Assembly: GCA_015063165.1 (NCBI GenBank) | Contig: SUSZ01000001.1 | Span: forward strand, 62,001 to 126,000 | Length of the DNA: 64,000 nt | Direction of reading: 5' to 3' | DNA from: Thermoplasmata archaeon | GTDB lineage: Archaea; Thermoplasmatota; Thermoplasmata; Methanomassiliicoccales; Methanomethylophilaceae | In this document: in pieces, positions 20,068 to 31,428 of the stretch | Position numbering within the stretch: the first letter of the stretch is position 1 | Layout of the letters: each line of letters starts with the position of its first letter | The notes under the pieces: model-generated | What the model was told of the DNA's origin: nothing | Database searches by the model: none | The model's input: only the letters and a program-made list of their open reading frames with translations | Made by a program: the position numbers and the translations under genes

Positions 20068-22184
20068 TATCGGACCAGCGAGTCCAGGATCCAGGAAGAG
20101 GTGTCCTTGCGAAGCTCGTCCAGCTTCCTGTGCACCTCGTCGTAGTCGATATCATCGTGAAGGACGCTTGAATCCGCGACCGAGCCGTAGTCGTAGAACA
20201 TCCTGTCCTCGAGCCCCAGCATGGTCAGCAAGGTCTTCACCCTTCCGTTGCTCGCGGAATCCGCCGACACGGCGATGAAAGGCCTCCTGAACATTATCGC
20301 AAAGGCGACAGCGTAGTAGGAATCGGTCAGGACGAGGGAAGCGCTCTTGATGCACTTGAGCCAGTTCTCGACGTAGCACACGTTGGTGTTCGGCAGGCCG
20401 CCCTTGACGTTGTAGTCGCTCATGGAGCTGCCGATGTTCAGAGAGCCGATCCCGAACTCGTCGAGCACGGCTTCGTAGCCCTCGAGGCCGCGATGCATCA
20501 TATAGGCCATCACGAACCCGCTGGGGAACTCCGCCCTGGACCTCTCGATGAGATCGTCGTAATGGGACGGGTCGCAGATGAACACCGGGTCCAGGACGAG
20601 CTTGGCGTCCACGCCGAACCTCTCGCATGCCAGCCTGGTGGACTCGTCGTTGACGGACACCCTGCTCAAGTCTCTGACGAGCTCCTCGAACCTCAGGCGC
20701 TCGTCATCGGACGCACCGTACGTGTCCGTTCCCATTACGGACGCGACGGATATCTTGTTCCTCCAGGAAGACACGAAATCCAGGGTGTAGCAGCCTACGA
20801 CGTCCTGCCCGATGATCCTCCTGTCCCAGATGGGCCCAGGCCCTGCGACGAAGTTGTAGACCCTGGCTCCCAGCTCTCCCTGGTCGATGGGGTTCTTGTA
20901 CCATCTCGCGCGGCTCAGAGCGGCGTAGCGGGTCCTGAAGAGGCTGGGCTCCTCAGGAATGCCCTGGATGTCGCTCCTGGCCTCGATGAGCAGCGGCTCC
21001 AAGCCGTTGTCCCTCAAGAACATGTAGAGGGCGTAGTAGGATGCCTCTCCGCCGTAGTCGTTGACGCGCCACAGCCCGGCGATCCCGACGTCGAACTTTC
21101 CGACGAGGCTATAGTCAACCGCCTTCTTCACGGTGAACCCGCGATCCAGCATGCTGAAGAACCTTCTCCTGGCGTTGTGGACGGGAAGGTCCGGCGCGAA
21201 CCTGTTGAAGCGCTTGACGAATCCCAGCGGCACCTCGCGGATGTACGAAGCCTTTCTCTTGATGTCGCTGAACATCTCCTCTCCCTTCCTGGAGTTCACC
21301 AGGACGACGCTCACGCCTTCCTCGGCATCGATGTCGCGGATGTACCTCTCGGCTCCCCAGAGATCGCCTATGGTGACGTCGCCGGGCTTGGGGGTGTCGG
21401 AGAAGAGGCAGCCGTTGCAGGCGTTGCTCTTGATCAGATGCCTGTTGAAAGCCGCATAATATTTGTCGCCGAGGGACACCTTCCTGGTTCCGTCGGCGTA
21501 CTCTATCACGAGAGTCCCATAGGACTGCTCCTTCGATCTGAATATAAGGTTGGAAACGGGTTTTTCGGCAGAGATTTCCTCGAGATACCTGCGGTAGACT
21601 CCCTTGGACGGCTGTCCTCCGCATAGGATATCCGCAGTGTACAGACGCTCGTCGTCCCCGATGTAGTTCTTCAGAGCCTGCACCTGGCAGGGGAGGCCGA
21701 CGAAGAGGACGTACGACTCGCTGAGGGCCTTCTTGACCTCGTCATAGATGCCGCGCATCTCGCTGTAGACGTACTTGGACCCGCGCATCCTGGCGATGAC
21801 GTTCCTGTCCTTAGTGATCGCGTAGACGACGTTCAGCTCGTCGTCGAAGACCGCTCCGCAAACGTAACCGCCCTTGGACAGGATCCACTCGGCCAGAAGG
21901 GTGAACGCGCCTCCGGATGAGCTCTTGGCCAGAGTCTCGGGATCCGCCTTGAAGGCGTAGCTCGGAGGAGAGGCATTCCCTTCGGACGGACCCGTCAGCT
22001 GCGGGCAGACCTTAAGGCAGGCCCCGCAGTCCTTGCAGGCCGTTCCGATGACGGAAGCCTTGTTGAATCCGTCGGGATCCATCTCCATGCGTATCGCATC
22101 GAACTTGCAGACGCTGTTACAGGCAAAACAACCGATACAGGTCCTTTTAGACTCGGCAAGCTGGATCTCGACGTTCGCGGCCAT
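19992..22184 (-). CDS. [4Fe-4S]x2 - FrhB/FdhB - polysaccharide pyruvyl transferase fusion, paralogue 2
   Basis: CIGCFACNSVCKFDAI / CKDCGACLKVCPQL; FVGLPCQVQALKNYIGD; GIAGLWRVNDYGGEASYYAL; VLTDSYYAVAFAI. Confidence 0.85.
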   Translation of the reverse strand: MAANVEIQLAESKRTCIGCFACNSVCKFDAIRMEMDPDGFNKASVIGTACKDCGACLKVCPQLTGPSEGNASPPSYAFKADPETLAKSSSGGAFTLLAEWILSKGGYVCGAVFDDELNVVYAITKDRNVIARMRGSKYVYSEMRGIYDEVKKALSESYVLFVGLPCQVQALKNYIGDDERLYTADILCGGQPSKGVYRRYLEEISAEKPVSNLIFRSKEQSYGTLVIEYADGTRKVSLGDKYYAAFNRHLIKSNACNGCLFSDTPKPGDVTIGDLWGAERYIRDIDAEEGVSVVLVNSRKGEEMFSDIKRKASYIREVPLGFVKRFNRFAPDLPVHNARRRFFSMLDRGFTVKKAVDYSLVGKFDVGIAGLWRVNDYGGEASYYALYMFLRDNGLEPLLIEARSDIQGIPEEPSLFRTRYAALSRARWYKNPIDQGELGARVYNFVAGPGPIWDRRIIGQDVVGCYTLDFVSSWRNKISVASVMGTDTYGASDDERLRFEELVRDLSRVSVNDESTRLACERFGVDAKLVLDPVFICDPSHYDDLIERSRAEFPSGFVMAYMMHRGLEGYEAVLDEFGIGSLNIGSSMSDYNVKGGLPNTNVCYVENWLKCIKSASLVLTDSYYAVAFAIMFRRPFIAVSADSASNGRVKTLLTMLGLEDRMFYDYGSVADSSVLHDDIDYDEVHRKLDELRKDTSSWILDSLVRYQSDPPRMAFLSHFIDSSRLASSFS

Positions 22185-22271
22185 GTTCAGGAGTAAAGAT
22201 TCAAGGTATAAATATTGAGCAAAAAACAGCACGACCAAAGAACATTTTTATCTTGCAGTAGATGGAGAGCT

Positions 22272-24467
22272 ATGGCCAATATCGTCGATGCGCTCACGGA
22301 CTCCGAGAAGAAATGCGTAGGGTGTTCCTCATGCATGAACACGTGTCCGAAGAATGCGATCAGCATCGTCACGAACGAAAGAGGATTCCTCAGACCGTCC
22401 GTGGATCCAACCCTGTGCATCGACTGCGGCAAATGCGTGAAGGGATGCCCTGCTCTGAACTCCGAATCTCCTAAAGGCAACATGAAACAGCCCAGAAGCT
22501 ACGCCTTCGTCGCCGAGGACCGCATCCTGTCCAGGAGCTCCTCGGGAGGAGTGTTCTACGTGCTGGCCGACTGGGCTCTCCGCAACAACGGATGCGTGTG
22601 CGGAACGGTCTACGACGACGATTTCAACGTGGTCTACAAGCTGACCGACGACAGGAAGGTCATCTCCAGGATGCACGGATCGAAATATGTCGTCAGCGAC
22701 ATGGGAACCGTGTACAAGGACATCAAAGAATGTCTCGACAGCGGCAGGATGGTCCTCTTCTTCGGACTCCCCTGCCATGTCAGCGCCCTCAAGATGTTCA
22801 TCGGAGAGAACGAGAACCTGTACACCATCGACCTCATCTGCTCCGGGCTCCCGTCCAAGACGGTGTTCCAGCAGTACCTCCGGGAGCAGTCCGAAGGCAA
22901 GAAGATCAAGGACGTCCTGTTCCGCAGGAAAGGCCTTCCATACGGGACCATGGTCATCAGGTTCGACGACGGCACGAGCAAGGTGAACTACAACGACGCA
23001 TTCATCGCGGGATTCAACAGAAGCCTTTACAAGAACGAATGCTGCACCAAATGCGACTTCGCCGCCCCTCCCCGCCAGGCCGACCTCACGATAGGAGACC
23101 TCTGGGAATCCGAGAAGATGTTCCACGATTTCGACAGCAGTAAGGGGGTGAGCTGCGCCCTGGTGAACAACGCCAGCGGAAGGAAGCTCCTGAGCGTGCT
23201 GTCCAAGCATGCGGCTTTCCTCAAGGAGGTGCCGTACGACTTCGTCAAACGCTTCAACAGGCTGAATCCCACCCGCGAGGCGCATCTTGCCCAGCCGAGA
23301 TTATACCACATGCTCGAGAACGGGCACAGCGTGGAGAAGTCGGTCAAATACTGTCTGAAATGGAAGTTCGATGTGGGGATAACCGGCCTATGGAGAGCCC
23401 CTAACTACGGCGGGAACCTGACGTACTACGCCCTGTTCCACATCATCGAGGACCTCGGGCTGGAGCCTGCCATGATCGAGGCCCGCAGCAAGGACGGTGG
23501 AAGAGTTCCGATGAGCCCCAAGCGCCTGATGAACAGGTATCCGATGTACTGCATCGTGCCTTGGGCCCACGACAAGGACCACCAGATGGAGATCAACCAC
23601 CGCGTCTATACCCTGCTCGTGGGCTCTGACCAGGTATGGAATGCGGACCTGTTCCCCAACAACCCCGAGATCCTCCTCTCCTACGCCCTTGACTTCGCGG
23701 CCAGCTGGCGCAACACCGTCGCGTACGCTTCATCCTTCGGAAAATCCGTCCTCATCCCCGGCACCGATGTAGAGAAAGCAGAGGTTGAGGCCATTCGCAA
23801 CATAAAGCACGTGTCCGTTCGCGAGAAGTCGGGAGTGGGCATATGCAGCAGCTTCGGAGTCGAAGCCACTCACGTCCTGGACCCGATGATGCTCTGCGAC
23901 ATGAAGCATTACATGAGGCTTCTCGACACCGCCACGATAACGGTTCCCGAGCGCTACGGGCTGTGCTTCGTGAGGCACACCGGCGATCATATGGACCCCA
24001 ACAGGCTGAGCAACTACCTCGACCTCCCGTTCCTCAACGTCGCAGGGCCCGGGATAGACCTCAACACGGCGGTGACAGACTATCCCCTGATAAACGTGGA
24101 GACGGTCGAGAACTGGGTCAAGACGATATATCGCTCGGACTACGTCCTCACAGACTCCTTCCACGGTGCCGCGCTGTCCATAGTCTTCGGAAAGCAGTTC
24201 ATAGCCGTGTACGGGGCTATGAGCGAGGAGTCCGGGCTGGACCGCTTCAAGTCCCTGCTGGGAATGTTCGGGCTGGAGGACCGCCTGTATCCGACCACTA
24301 TGGACGCCTTGACGGACCATGCGTATTCGAGAACCATCGACTACGAAAAGGTCCACCGGAGGCTGGACGAGCTGCGCGCGAGCTCTCTGTCATGGCTCAA
24401 GGATGCCTTGGAGATCGACCTCGACGGTCAATCGAGCTCTCAAGCCACTGAAGGGAATCCTTCCTGA
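22272..24467 (+). CDS. [4Fe-4S]x2 - FrhB/FdhB - polysaccharide pyruvyl transferase fusion, paralogue 3
   Basis: CVGCSSCMNTCPKNAI / CIDCGKCVKGCPAL; FFGLPCHVSALKMFIGE; GITGLWRAPNYGGNLTYYAL; LVGSDQVWN; LTDSFHGAALSI. Confidence 0.85.
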   Translation: MANIVDALTDSEKKCVGCSSCMNTCPKNAISIVTNERGFLRPSVDPTLCIDCGKCVKGCPALNSESPKGNMKQPRSYAFVAEDRILSRSSSGGVFYVLADWALRNNGCVCGTVYDDDFNVVYKLTDDRKVISRMHGSKYVVSDMGTVYKDIKECLDSGRMVLFFGLPCHVSALKMFIGENENLYTIDLICSGLPSKTVFQQYLREQSEGKKIKDVLFRRKGLPYGTMVIRFDDGTSKVNYNDAFIAGFNRSLYKNECCTKCDFAAPPRQADLTIGDLWESEKMFHDFDSSKGVSCALVNNASGRKLLSVLSKHAAFLKEVPYDFVKRFNRLNPTREAHLAQPRLYHMLENGHSVEKSVKYCLKWKFDVGITGLWRAPNYGGNLTYYALFHIIEDLGLEPAMIEARSKDGGRVPMSPKRLMNRYPMYCIVPWAHDKDHQMEINHRVYTLLVGSDQVWNADLFPNNPEILLSYALDFAASWRNTVAYASSFGKSVLIPGTDVEKAEVEAIRNIKHVSVREKSGVGICSSFGVEATHVLDPMMLCDMKHYMRLLDTATITVPERYGLCFVRHTGDHMDPNRLSNYLDLPFLNVAGPGIDLNTAVTDYPLINVETVENWVKTIYRSDYVLTDSFHGAALSIVFGKQFIAVYGAMSEESGLDRFKSLLGMFGLEDRLYPTTMDALTDHAYSRTIDYEKVHRRLDELRASSLSWLKDALEIDLDGQSSSQATEGNPS

Positions 24468-26553
24468 GGGCTTCCAGCTTCTCGAACACGGCATCGTAAT
24501 CGATAGAGCGATTCGGAGCATCCGCAGCTATAGCGTCGGCGGTCGTCTTGAACAGACGGTCGTCCAAGCCCAGCAGGCCGAGCATGGAGGACATCCTTCC
24601 TGTTCCGGAGGCCTCGTCCATGCGGCCGTAGACCGTGATGAACGGCTTCCTGAACAGGATGGCCAGAAGGGTCGCATGGAACGAGTCCGTCAGCACGAAG
24701 CTGGCCTGGCTTATGGCCTTCATCCAGTTCTCCACGTCGCGGACGTTGGTGAGCGGATACGGAGCTGGCTCGTTGTAGTCGTAATCGGGACCTCCGACGT
24801 TGACCGCCATCAGTCCGAGATAGGACGACATGGCCACAGGATCCATGTGGACGTTTATGTGGCGTATGAACGCGAGCATGTACTCGGGAGGGAACGACAT
24901 GTCGGCCCTGTCCATGAGTTCTTCGTAATGCCCCATATCGCACAGCATGACTGGGTCGAGTACATGCTTGGCCTCCATGCCGTACTGCTTGCATATGTCC
25001 ACACCGGAGATCTCCCTCACGGAGATGTGCTTGATACGCTTCAGGATACGGATGTGCTCCTCCTTCTCCGGGGTGTCCGCCTTGTAATCGGTGGTCCCGA
25101 ACGAGGACGCGTAGGCGATGGAGTTGCGCCAGGAAGAGACGAAATCCAGGGAGTAGGTCTTCAGTCCGTTGGGAGAGAGCAGCTTAGGATTCCATACCTG
25201 GTCCGATCCCACCATGACGTTCTTCACGCGAAGGTTGATCTCGGCCTGCCTCTCCTTGCTGGCGTACCACGGTGCGATGCTGTAATCCGGGTACTTGAAC
25301 TTCATGTGCTCGGGGCTGGGAGGATGTCCCACCGGCCTGGGGATGCACGCTTCCACGAATATCGGCTCCAGACCCATGTCCAGGATGACGTTGTACAAGG
25401 CGTAATAGGTGAGGTCCCCGCCGTAGTTGGGCGCCCTCCAGAAGCCTGTGATGGCCACGTCGTACTTCGAATTGATGGAGTAGTCCAAGGCCTTGGTGAC
25501 GCTGCAGCCGCGGTCCAGAAGGTACTGGAACCTCTCTGTCGCCTGACCCGCAGGACGGACTGCGTTGAACCTGTTGAAACGGATCAGGAACGAAGGAGGG
25601 ATCTTCCGGAGATACGAAGCCTTCTTCGATATCTCGCTGAACAGCGTCTTTCCCTTCTCGCTGTTGACAAGCACGCAGCTTATGCCTTTGGATCCGTCCA
25701 CGTCGTAGAGGATCTTATCGTAGTTCCAGAGGTCTCCGATGGTAACGTCCCCTTGTCTGGGAATGGTCGCGTACTCGCAGTCGGCGCAGGCGTCGCTCTT
25801 GAACATATGCCTCAGGAATCCCGTGAAGTACGGGTCCCTGAACCTCATGTCCTGGCTGCCGTCCTCGCGGTCGACGACCAGCGTCCCGTAAGGAAGCCTG
25901 CTGTCGCGGAACACCAGATTTGTGACCTTCCCGTCCTCCGAAAGCTCCTCGAGATATCTTCTGTAGATCCCCTTCGAAGGAAGGCCGGCGCACAGGAGGT
26001 CTGCGGTGTAGAGGCCGGGAGCGCCTTTCATGAATCCCTTCACTGCCGCTACCTGACAGGGACAGCCGACGAACAGGACCTCCTTACCGTCGCCCAGAGC
26101 CTTCTCGATATCCTTGTATATCGTCCCCATCTCGCTGAACACGTACTTCGACTTCTGCATCCTGCGCACAGTGTCCAAGTCCTGGGTCATGGTGTAGACG
26201 GCGTTCAGATCGTCGTCGAACACCACCCCGCACACGTATCCTCCGCGGGAGAGCATCCATTCCGCCATAGGCATGAAGGCTCCTCCGGAAGAGCTTCTCA
26301 TGACCTCCTCGTCCGACGCCTTGAACGCGTAGCACTGGGGCTTGGGGCTGTTCTCGTGCTTTATGTTCAGCTGGGGGCAGGCGCCTACGCACAATCCGCA
26401 GTCGACGCATGAGAGCATGTCCACCACCGCCATGCAGTTGCCGTCGTAATCCGTTGCCATGGTTATGGCATCGCGAGGGCAGACGTTCAGGCAGGCATAG
26501 CATCCGCAGCAGGCCTTCCCCCTGCCGCGCAATTCCATAGACATGTCGGTCAT
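24397..26553 (-). CDS. [4Fe-4S]x2 - FrhB/FdhB - polysaccharide pyruvyl transferase fusion, paralogue 4
   Basis: CCGCYACLNVCPRDAI / CVDCGLCVGACPQL; FVGCPCQVAAVKGFM; AITGFWRAPNYGGDLTYYAL; MVGSDQVWN; LTDSFHATLLAI. Confidence 0.85.
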   Translation of the reverse strand: MTDMSMELRGRGKACCGCYACLNVCPRDAITMATDYDGNCMAVVDMLSCVDCGLCVGACPQLNIKHENSPKPQCYAFKASDEEVMRSSSGGAFMPMAEWMLSRGGYVCGVVFDDDLNAVYTMTQDLDTVRRMQKSKYVFSEMGTIYKDIEKALGDGKEVLFVGCPCQVAAVKGFMKGAPGLYTADLLCAGLPSKGIYRRYLEELSEDGKVTNLVFRDSRLPYGTLVVDREDGSQDMRFRDPYFTGFLRHMFKSDACADCEYATIPRQGDVTIGDLWNYDKILYDVDGSKGISCVLVNSEKGKTLFSEISKKASYLRKIPPSFLIRFNRFNAVRPAGQATERFQYLLDRGCSVTKALDYSINSKYDVAITGFWRAPNYGGDLTYYALYNVILDMGLEPIFVEACIPRPVGHPPSPEHMKFKYPDYSIAPWYASKERQAEINLRVKNVMVGSDQVWNPKLLSPNGLKTYSLDFVSSWRNSIAYASSFGTTDYKADTPEKEEHIRILKRIKHISVREISGVDICKQYGMEAKHVLDPVMLCDMGHYEELMDRADMSFPPEYMLAFIRHINVHMDPVAMSSYLGLMAVNVGGPDYDYNEPAPYPLTNVRDVENWMKAISQASFVLTDSFHATLLAILFRKPFITVYGRMDEASGTGRMSSMLGLLGLDDRLFKTTADAIAADAPNRSIDYDAVFEKLEALRKDSLQWLESSIDRRGRSPRHP

Positions 26554-26638
26554 ATCGACTGACTATCGGATACGCGATTAATAACTGTAACCAAGAAGCT
26601 CTGAAGAAAAAACGTAAAGGGTTTGGGTAAGGGGTTTT

Positions 26639-26659
26639 GGAGGAGGCTTATCCTCCTCC
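26639..26659 (-). terminator. Hairpin at end of mcr/DUF2098 transcript
   Basis: GGAGGAGG-ATAAG-CCTCCTCC perfect 8-bp stem whose loop contains the DUF2098 stop codon; looser T-rich sequence downstream. Confidence 0.45.
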
Positions 26660-26932
26660 GGAAGGCATGAACTCGGTGATGTCGACCTCTTCGGTCTCCC
26701 TCGCGATGTCCTCCACGGACTTCATGCCTCCCTCATACGAAGAACGCTCCTTAAAGGAGACCTCGATGTACTCGGACGGGTCCGCGGGAACGAGGTTGGA
26801 CGACTCGTAATACAGATCGGTAAAGTCCAGCCTGACCCAGACCTTGCCATCCTTCTCACGGATGTCCGTGACCTTCCCGACTGTCGCCGTCGGAACATAC
26901 TTCTGAAAGTCTCCGATCTTCAAGGCAATCAT
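26648..26932 (-). CDS. DUF2098 family protein
   Basis: 94 aa; [27 protein letters not shown]; start overlaps mcrA stop. Confidence 0.7.
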   Translation of the reverse strand: MIALKIGDFQKYVPTATVGKVTDIREKDGKVWVRLDFTDLYYESSNLVPADPSEYIEVSFKERSSYEGGMKSVEDIARETEEVDITEFMPSGGG

Positions 26933-28587
26933 CCTTTGATGACAGCGCTTCTCTCACCGGCGGGCTGGAACTCCCTGAGGGCTCCGCGTCCGATCTCCTT
27001 GGTGATGTTGGCGAAGTCGAAGACCAGCGAGGGGTCAGCGAACGCAACTCTCACGAAGGGGTTGGCGGTGAAAGCGTCTCCGCGTGCGACGTGGGCGGCC
27101 TTGGGGATACCGGTGTATCCGGAGAGGTGTCCGACGTTCATTGCGTAGTTGGGGTAGTTAGGTCCACGGACCTCCATGGGGAGACCCTCGTCAGACCTGT
27201 AGGCGAAGGAGTTGGCGGAACCGCACTGGTCCTGGAGGTCGAATCCGTAGAATCCGAGCCTTCCGGTCCTCTCTTTGTGCTGGAGCATGGAGAGGTACCA
27301 GCAGTTCAGTCCGACATCGGCGACTCCGGTAGCCATCGCACCGGCGATTCCAGTGGAAGCCGCAGCGACGGTAGCCCTCTGGGATCCTCCGAAGTGGGTC
27401 TCCATGACGGCGGGGTACCTCTCGTACATCTCGAGAGCGTAGGAGTTGATGTCGTCTCCGAGTTTCATGACCTCGTCCATGTTGGCGGGGTCGAGTTTGC
27501 AGAATCCTCCGTACCTGTCTTTGATCTGGTCGATGGCGTAGTAGACGTAGTCCTCGAGGATGTTGTCGGTGTACGCAGCGGTGGCGTACTGGGTGAATCC
27601 GACTCCTCCGGACATGTATCCGCCGAGGTAGATCTGGTCGAAGACGGCGGCTCCGAGGGCGACTGCCTCGAGGGCTGCGCGTCCAGGGTCGTCAGCGTAG
27701 ACACGGTCGGACTGAGCGATATCGGCCATGTATCCGAAGGGGATTCCTCCGGGCTCGTTGGGTCCCCTGGCACGCCTTGCGGGCATCATGGTTCCCATAG
27801 CGAGGGACTGGTGCTTCGCGGAGTATGCGAAGTCAGCGATTGCGGCTTCTCCTGCTGCGAGTTTGTACGCGGAGATGAAAGCCATGGAGATCTGCATGGC
27901 TGCGTGCCTGGAAACGGTGGCACCATCCATGAGCCTTCCGACGATGGTAGGAACACGGACAGCCTGCATGAGGGTCTTTCCGATAGCTTTCTTCAGCTGT
28001 TTGGCCTGGGCCTTGGGGAACAGCTTGTTGATGTCGATGACGAACCTGGAGTCGATCTCGTCGATGAGCTCGTCGTCTCCGGAGAAGACTTTGACGTAGG
28101 AGTCGTAGACGAGGGCGGGGTTGACCTCGGCCATGTGCTCCTGAACGACTGCTCCACCGGGCATGGTGTGGTTGACGGTCTCGAGGTACTGGTTGATGGT
28201 CTCGGGGGTAACCTCTTTTCCGAGCCTTCTCTCGATGGTCTGGTGAGGGGAGTCGAGACCGACGAGGATGGTCCTCCTGATATCGTCCCAAGCCTGCTGG
28301 ATAGCGCAGTTGTTGACGCAGTGCAGGTCGTCCGCCTCAGCGTAGATGTCGGTGTGGGACAGCTGGTAGGGCATCCAGCTCCTCTGTCCGAGAGGAACTC
28401 CGATGTCCTCGTTCATCATGGGGATTCCACGCTTCTTCGCGATCTTCATCGCGGCTTCCTGGAACTCGACTTTCGACTTGGACTGTTTCCATCCACCATA
28501 GCAGTAGTACTTGGTGGACATGTCAGTGGGCTCTTCTTTGAACTTCTTCTTGCATGCTTCCATGAACAGCTTCTCTTTTCCTGCCAT
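26929..28587 (-). CDS. mcrA: Methyl-coenzyme M reductase subunit alpha
   Basis: [16 protein letters not shown]...; [19 protein letters not shown] active-site region; [18 protein letters not shown]. Confidence 0.98.
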   Translation of the reverse strand: MAGKEKLFMEACKKKFKEEPTDMSTKYYCYGGWKQSKSKVEFQEAAMKIAKKRGIPMMNEDIGVPLGQRSWMPYQLSHTDIYAEADDLHCVNNCAIQQAWDDIRRTILVGLDSPHQTIERRLGKEVTPETINQYLETVNHTMPGGAVVQEHMAEVNPALVYDSYVKVFSGDDELIDEIDSRFVIDINKLFPKAQAKQLKKAIGKTLMQAVRVPTIVGRLMDGATVSRHAAMQISMAFISAYKLAAGEAAIADFAYSAKHQSLAMGTMMPARRARGPNEPGGIPFGYMADIAQSDRVYADDPGRAALEAVALGAAVFDQIYLGGYMSGGVGFTQYATAAYTDNILEDYVYYAIDQIKDRYGGFCKLDPANMDEVMKLGDDINSYALEMYERYPAVMETHFGGSQRATVAAASTGIAGAMATGVADVGLNCWYLSMLQHKERTGRLGFYGFDLQDQCGSANSFAYRSDEGLPMEVRGPNYPNYAMNVGHLSGYTGIPKAAHVARGDAFTANPFVRVAFADPSLVFDFANITKEIGRGALREFQPAGERSAVIKG

Positions 28588-28592
28588 GGTAA

Positions 28593-29366
28593 TCACTCTC
28601 CCTTAACCTTCCAGGGCTGGTATCCGCCGAGGGTCCTCAGCTTGTGGATCCTGAGTCCGTATTCGGTGACCTCTTTGTCATCTCTCATGTCGACGCCGTC
28701 GGCTCTGAAGATGGTGGTCCTCTTCTTCAGGTCAGCCATTGCTGCGGGCTTTCCGACAGAGATTCTCCTGTCGAGAGGAATGGCGACCTGGTCTTTGACG
28801 TAGACGACCTCTTTCTTCTGAGCGTCCCAGACGTACCTCTGCCATCCGTCGAACATAAGTCCGTTCTCGTCGAGACGGCATGCGTGTCCGTGGACGGTCG
28901 CTCCCCTGATTCCGGTGAGGGCGGGGTCGAAGGTCTCGTTGTCGATCATCTCTTTGGCCATGCGCTCGAGGTCTCTCTCACGGACCTCGATGATCTGCCT
29001 TCCGGAAAGGGTTCCGGTGTCGATTCCCCTGTACCTGGAGAGGTACATCCAAGCCCTCTGGTAGGGCGAGATGGGAGCGAAGTAGACGGAGTCGGTGAAC
29101 TGGATGTACCTGACACGGTCTCCGTGTTTTGCTCCCTCGATGGGGGTGACGAGTTTCCTGATAGGACAGTCGGGCTCTTTTCCCTCCTCTATTGGGGGGT
29201 GGATGGACTTGTAGTCCTCTCCGGGGTTCCTGTGTCCCATGATCCTTACGACGTCGTCGAGAGGAACGTCGCGAAGCTTCTTGAGCTTGACCTTGGGATC
29301 CATGTATCTCCTCCTGTTTTTAGCAGGGGTGGTCTCTCCAGGGTAAAACTGTCTCTTGTATGCCAT
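28593..29366 (-). CDS. mcrG: Methyl-coenzyme M reductase subunit gamma
   Basis: [24 protein letters not shown]...[20 protein letters not shown]. Confidence 0.97.
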   Translation of the reverse strand: MAYKRQFYPGETTPAKNRRRYMDPKVKLKKLRDVPLDDVVRIMGHRNPGEDYKSIHPPIEEGKEPDCPIRKLVTPIEGAKHGDRVRYIQFTDSVYFAPISPYQRAWMYLSRYRGIDTGTLSGRQIIEVRERDLERMAKEMIDNETFDPALTGIRGATVHGHACRLDENGLMFDGWQRYVWDAQKKEVVYVKDQVAIPLDRRISVGKPAAMADLKKRTTIFRADGVDMRDDKEVTEYGLRIHKLRTLGGYQPWKVKGE

Positions 29367-29368
29367 AT

Positions 29369-29803
29369 TTATGCACTCCTATAATCATGAAGCGTGGGCC
29401 TGTATTTCGAGTACCTACCTACCTGAAGGCTGTATCCATGCTCGATATGCTCGTTGCATGCAGCCTTTATTTGATCCAACCTGGCCTCGAGGATCTCTTC
29501 GTCCTCGACATCGAGCTCGATGTAGAAGCCTCCGACAAGATAGCGGAGTTCGACTTCCTGACCGCCGACGTGGATGATCCTCCTCTCGGAGTGATTGTTG
29601 TCGAGCCCCTTTCCAGGACCGTTGTTGATAGTCTTGGGGAGGCTCTCTCCAGTCATGTTGATCTGCCTGATGTCAGGAATGACGTCGAGGGCGTTCAACA
29701 GCTTCTCGGTGGTCTCTGCGCTCAGAAGGCGGTTGGTGATAATCTGGACTTCGGGAAGAGGCTTCCCAGCGTAGTCCACGGTTGGCTTAGCAGGTGCTGA
29801 CAT
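29369..29803 (-). CDS. mcrD: Methyl-coenzyme M reductase operon protein D
   Basis: PEVQIITNRLLSAETTEKLLNAL...; position between mcrB and mcrG. Confidence 0.85.
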   Translation of the reverse strand: MSAPAKPTVDYAGKPLPEVQIITNRLLSAETTEKLLNALDVIPDIRQINMTGESLPKTINNGPGKGLDNNHSERRIIHVGGQEVELRYLVGGFYIELDVEDEEILEARLDQIKAACNEHIEHGYSLQVGRYSKYRPTLHDYRSA

Positions 29804-29813
29804 TCACAGGGCC

Positions 29814-31142
<1,329 letters not shown>

Positions 31143-31147
31143 TTCAT

Positions 31148-31238
31148 ACCTCCTTTTTCAATAAATTTCTGCGGAATTTCTCTCGAAACCCCACATACCC
31201 CTTGCAAGCGGGATAAACGCGTCACTACATATAAAACC
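31148..31238 (-). promoter_or_regulatory. mcr operon promoter and RBS
   Basis: Minus strand TATA-like GGTTTTATATGT (31227-31238) and GGAGGT (31148-31153) just upstream of mcrB ATG. Confidence 0.55.
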
Positions 31239-31428
31239 ATACCAAAAACCCCCATTCAAACGATTTTTCTCGATTTGGTGGCGGTTTGGCGAGGAAAGAA
31301 AATACCACTTTCCATGTTTAAGTGAACATAATTAATATTTAATGATTTGCTTGGATGAATACGCCTACACAAAGAAGGCCTTGTGCAGGCATAAATGGTA
31401 ATAATAAGAGGTTTGTGAGTAGCAAAGC

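Noticed and set aside
27091-28803. 570-aa + strand ORF over mcrA
   Set aside because: Antisense shadow of mcrA; same reasoning applies to 29994..31325, 12187..13797, 14291..15661, 24319..26412 and 51442..53550.
31363-31390. Imperfect hairpin GCCTaCACAA/TTGTGcAGGC between mcrB and the DUF169 gene
   Set aside because: Downstream of DUF169 but without a T tract; function uncertain, not called as a terminator.
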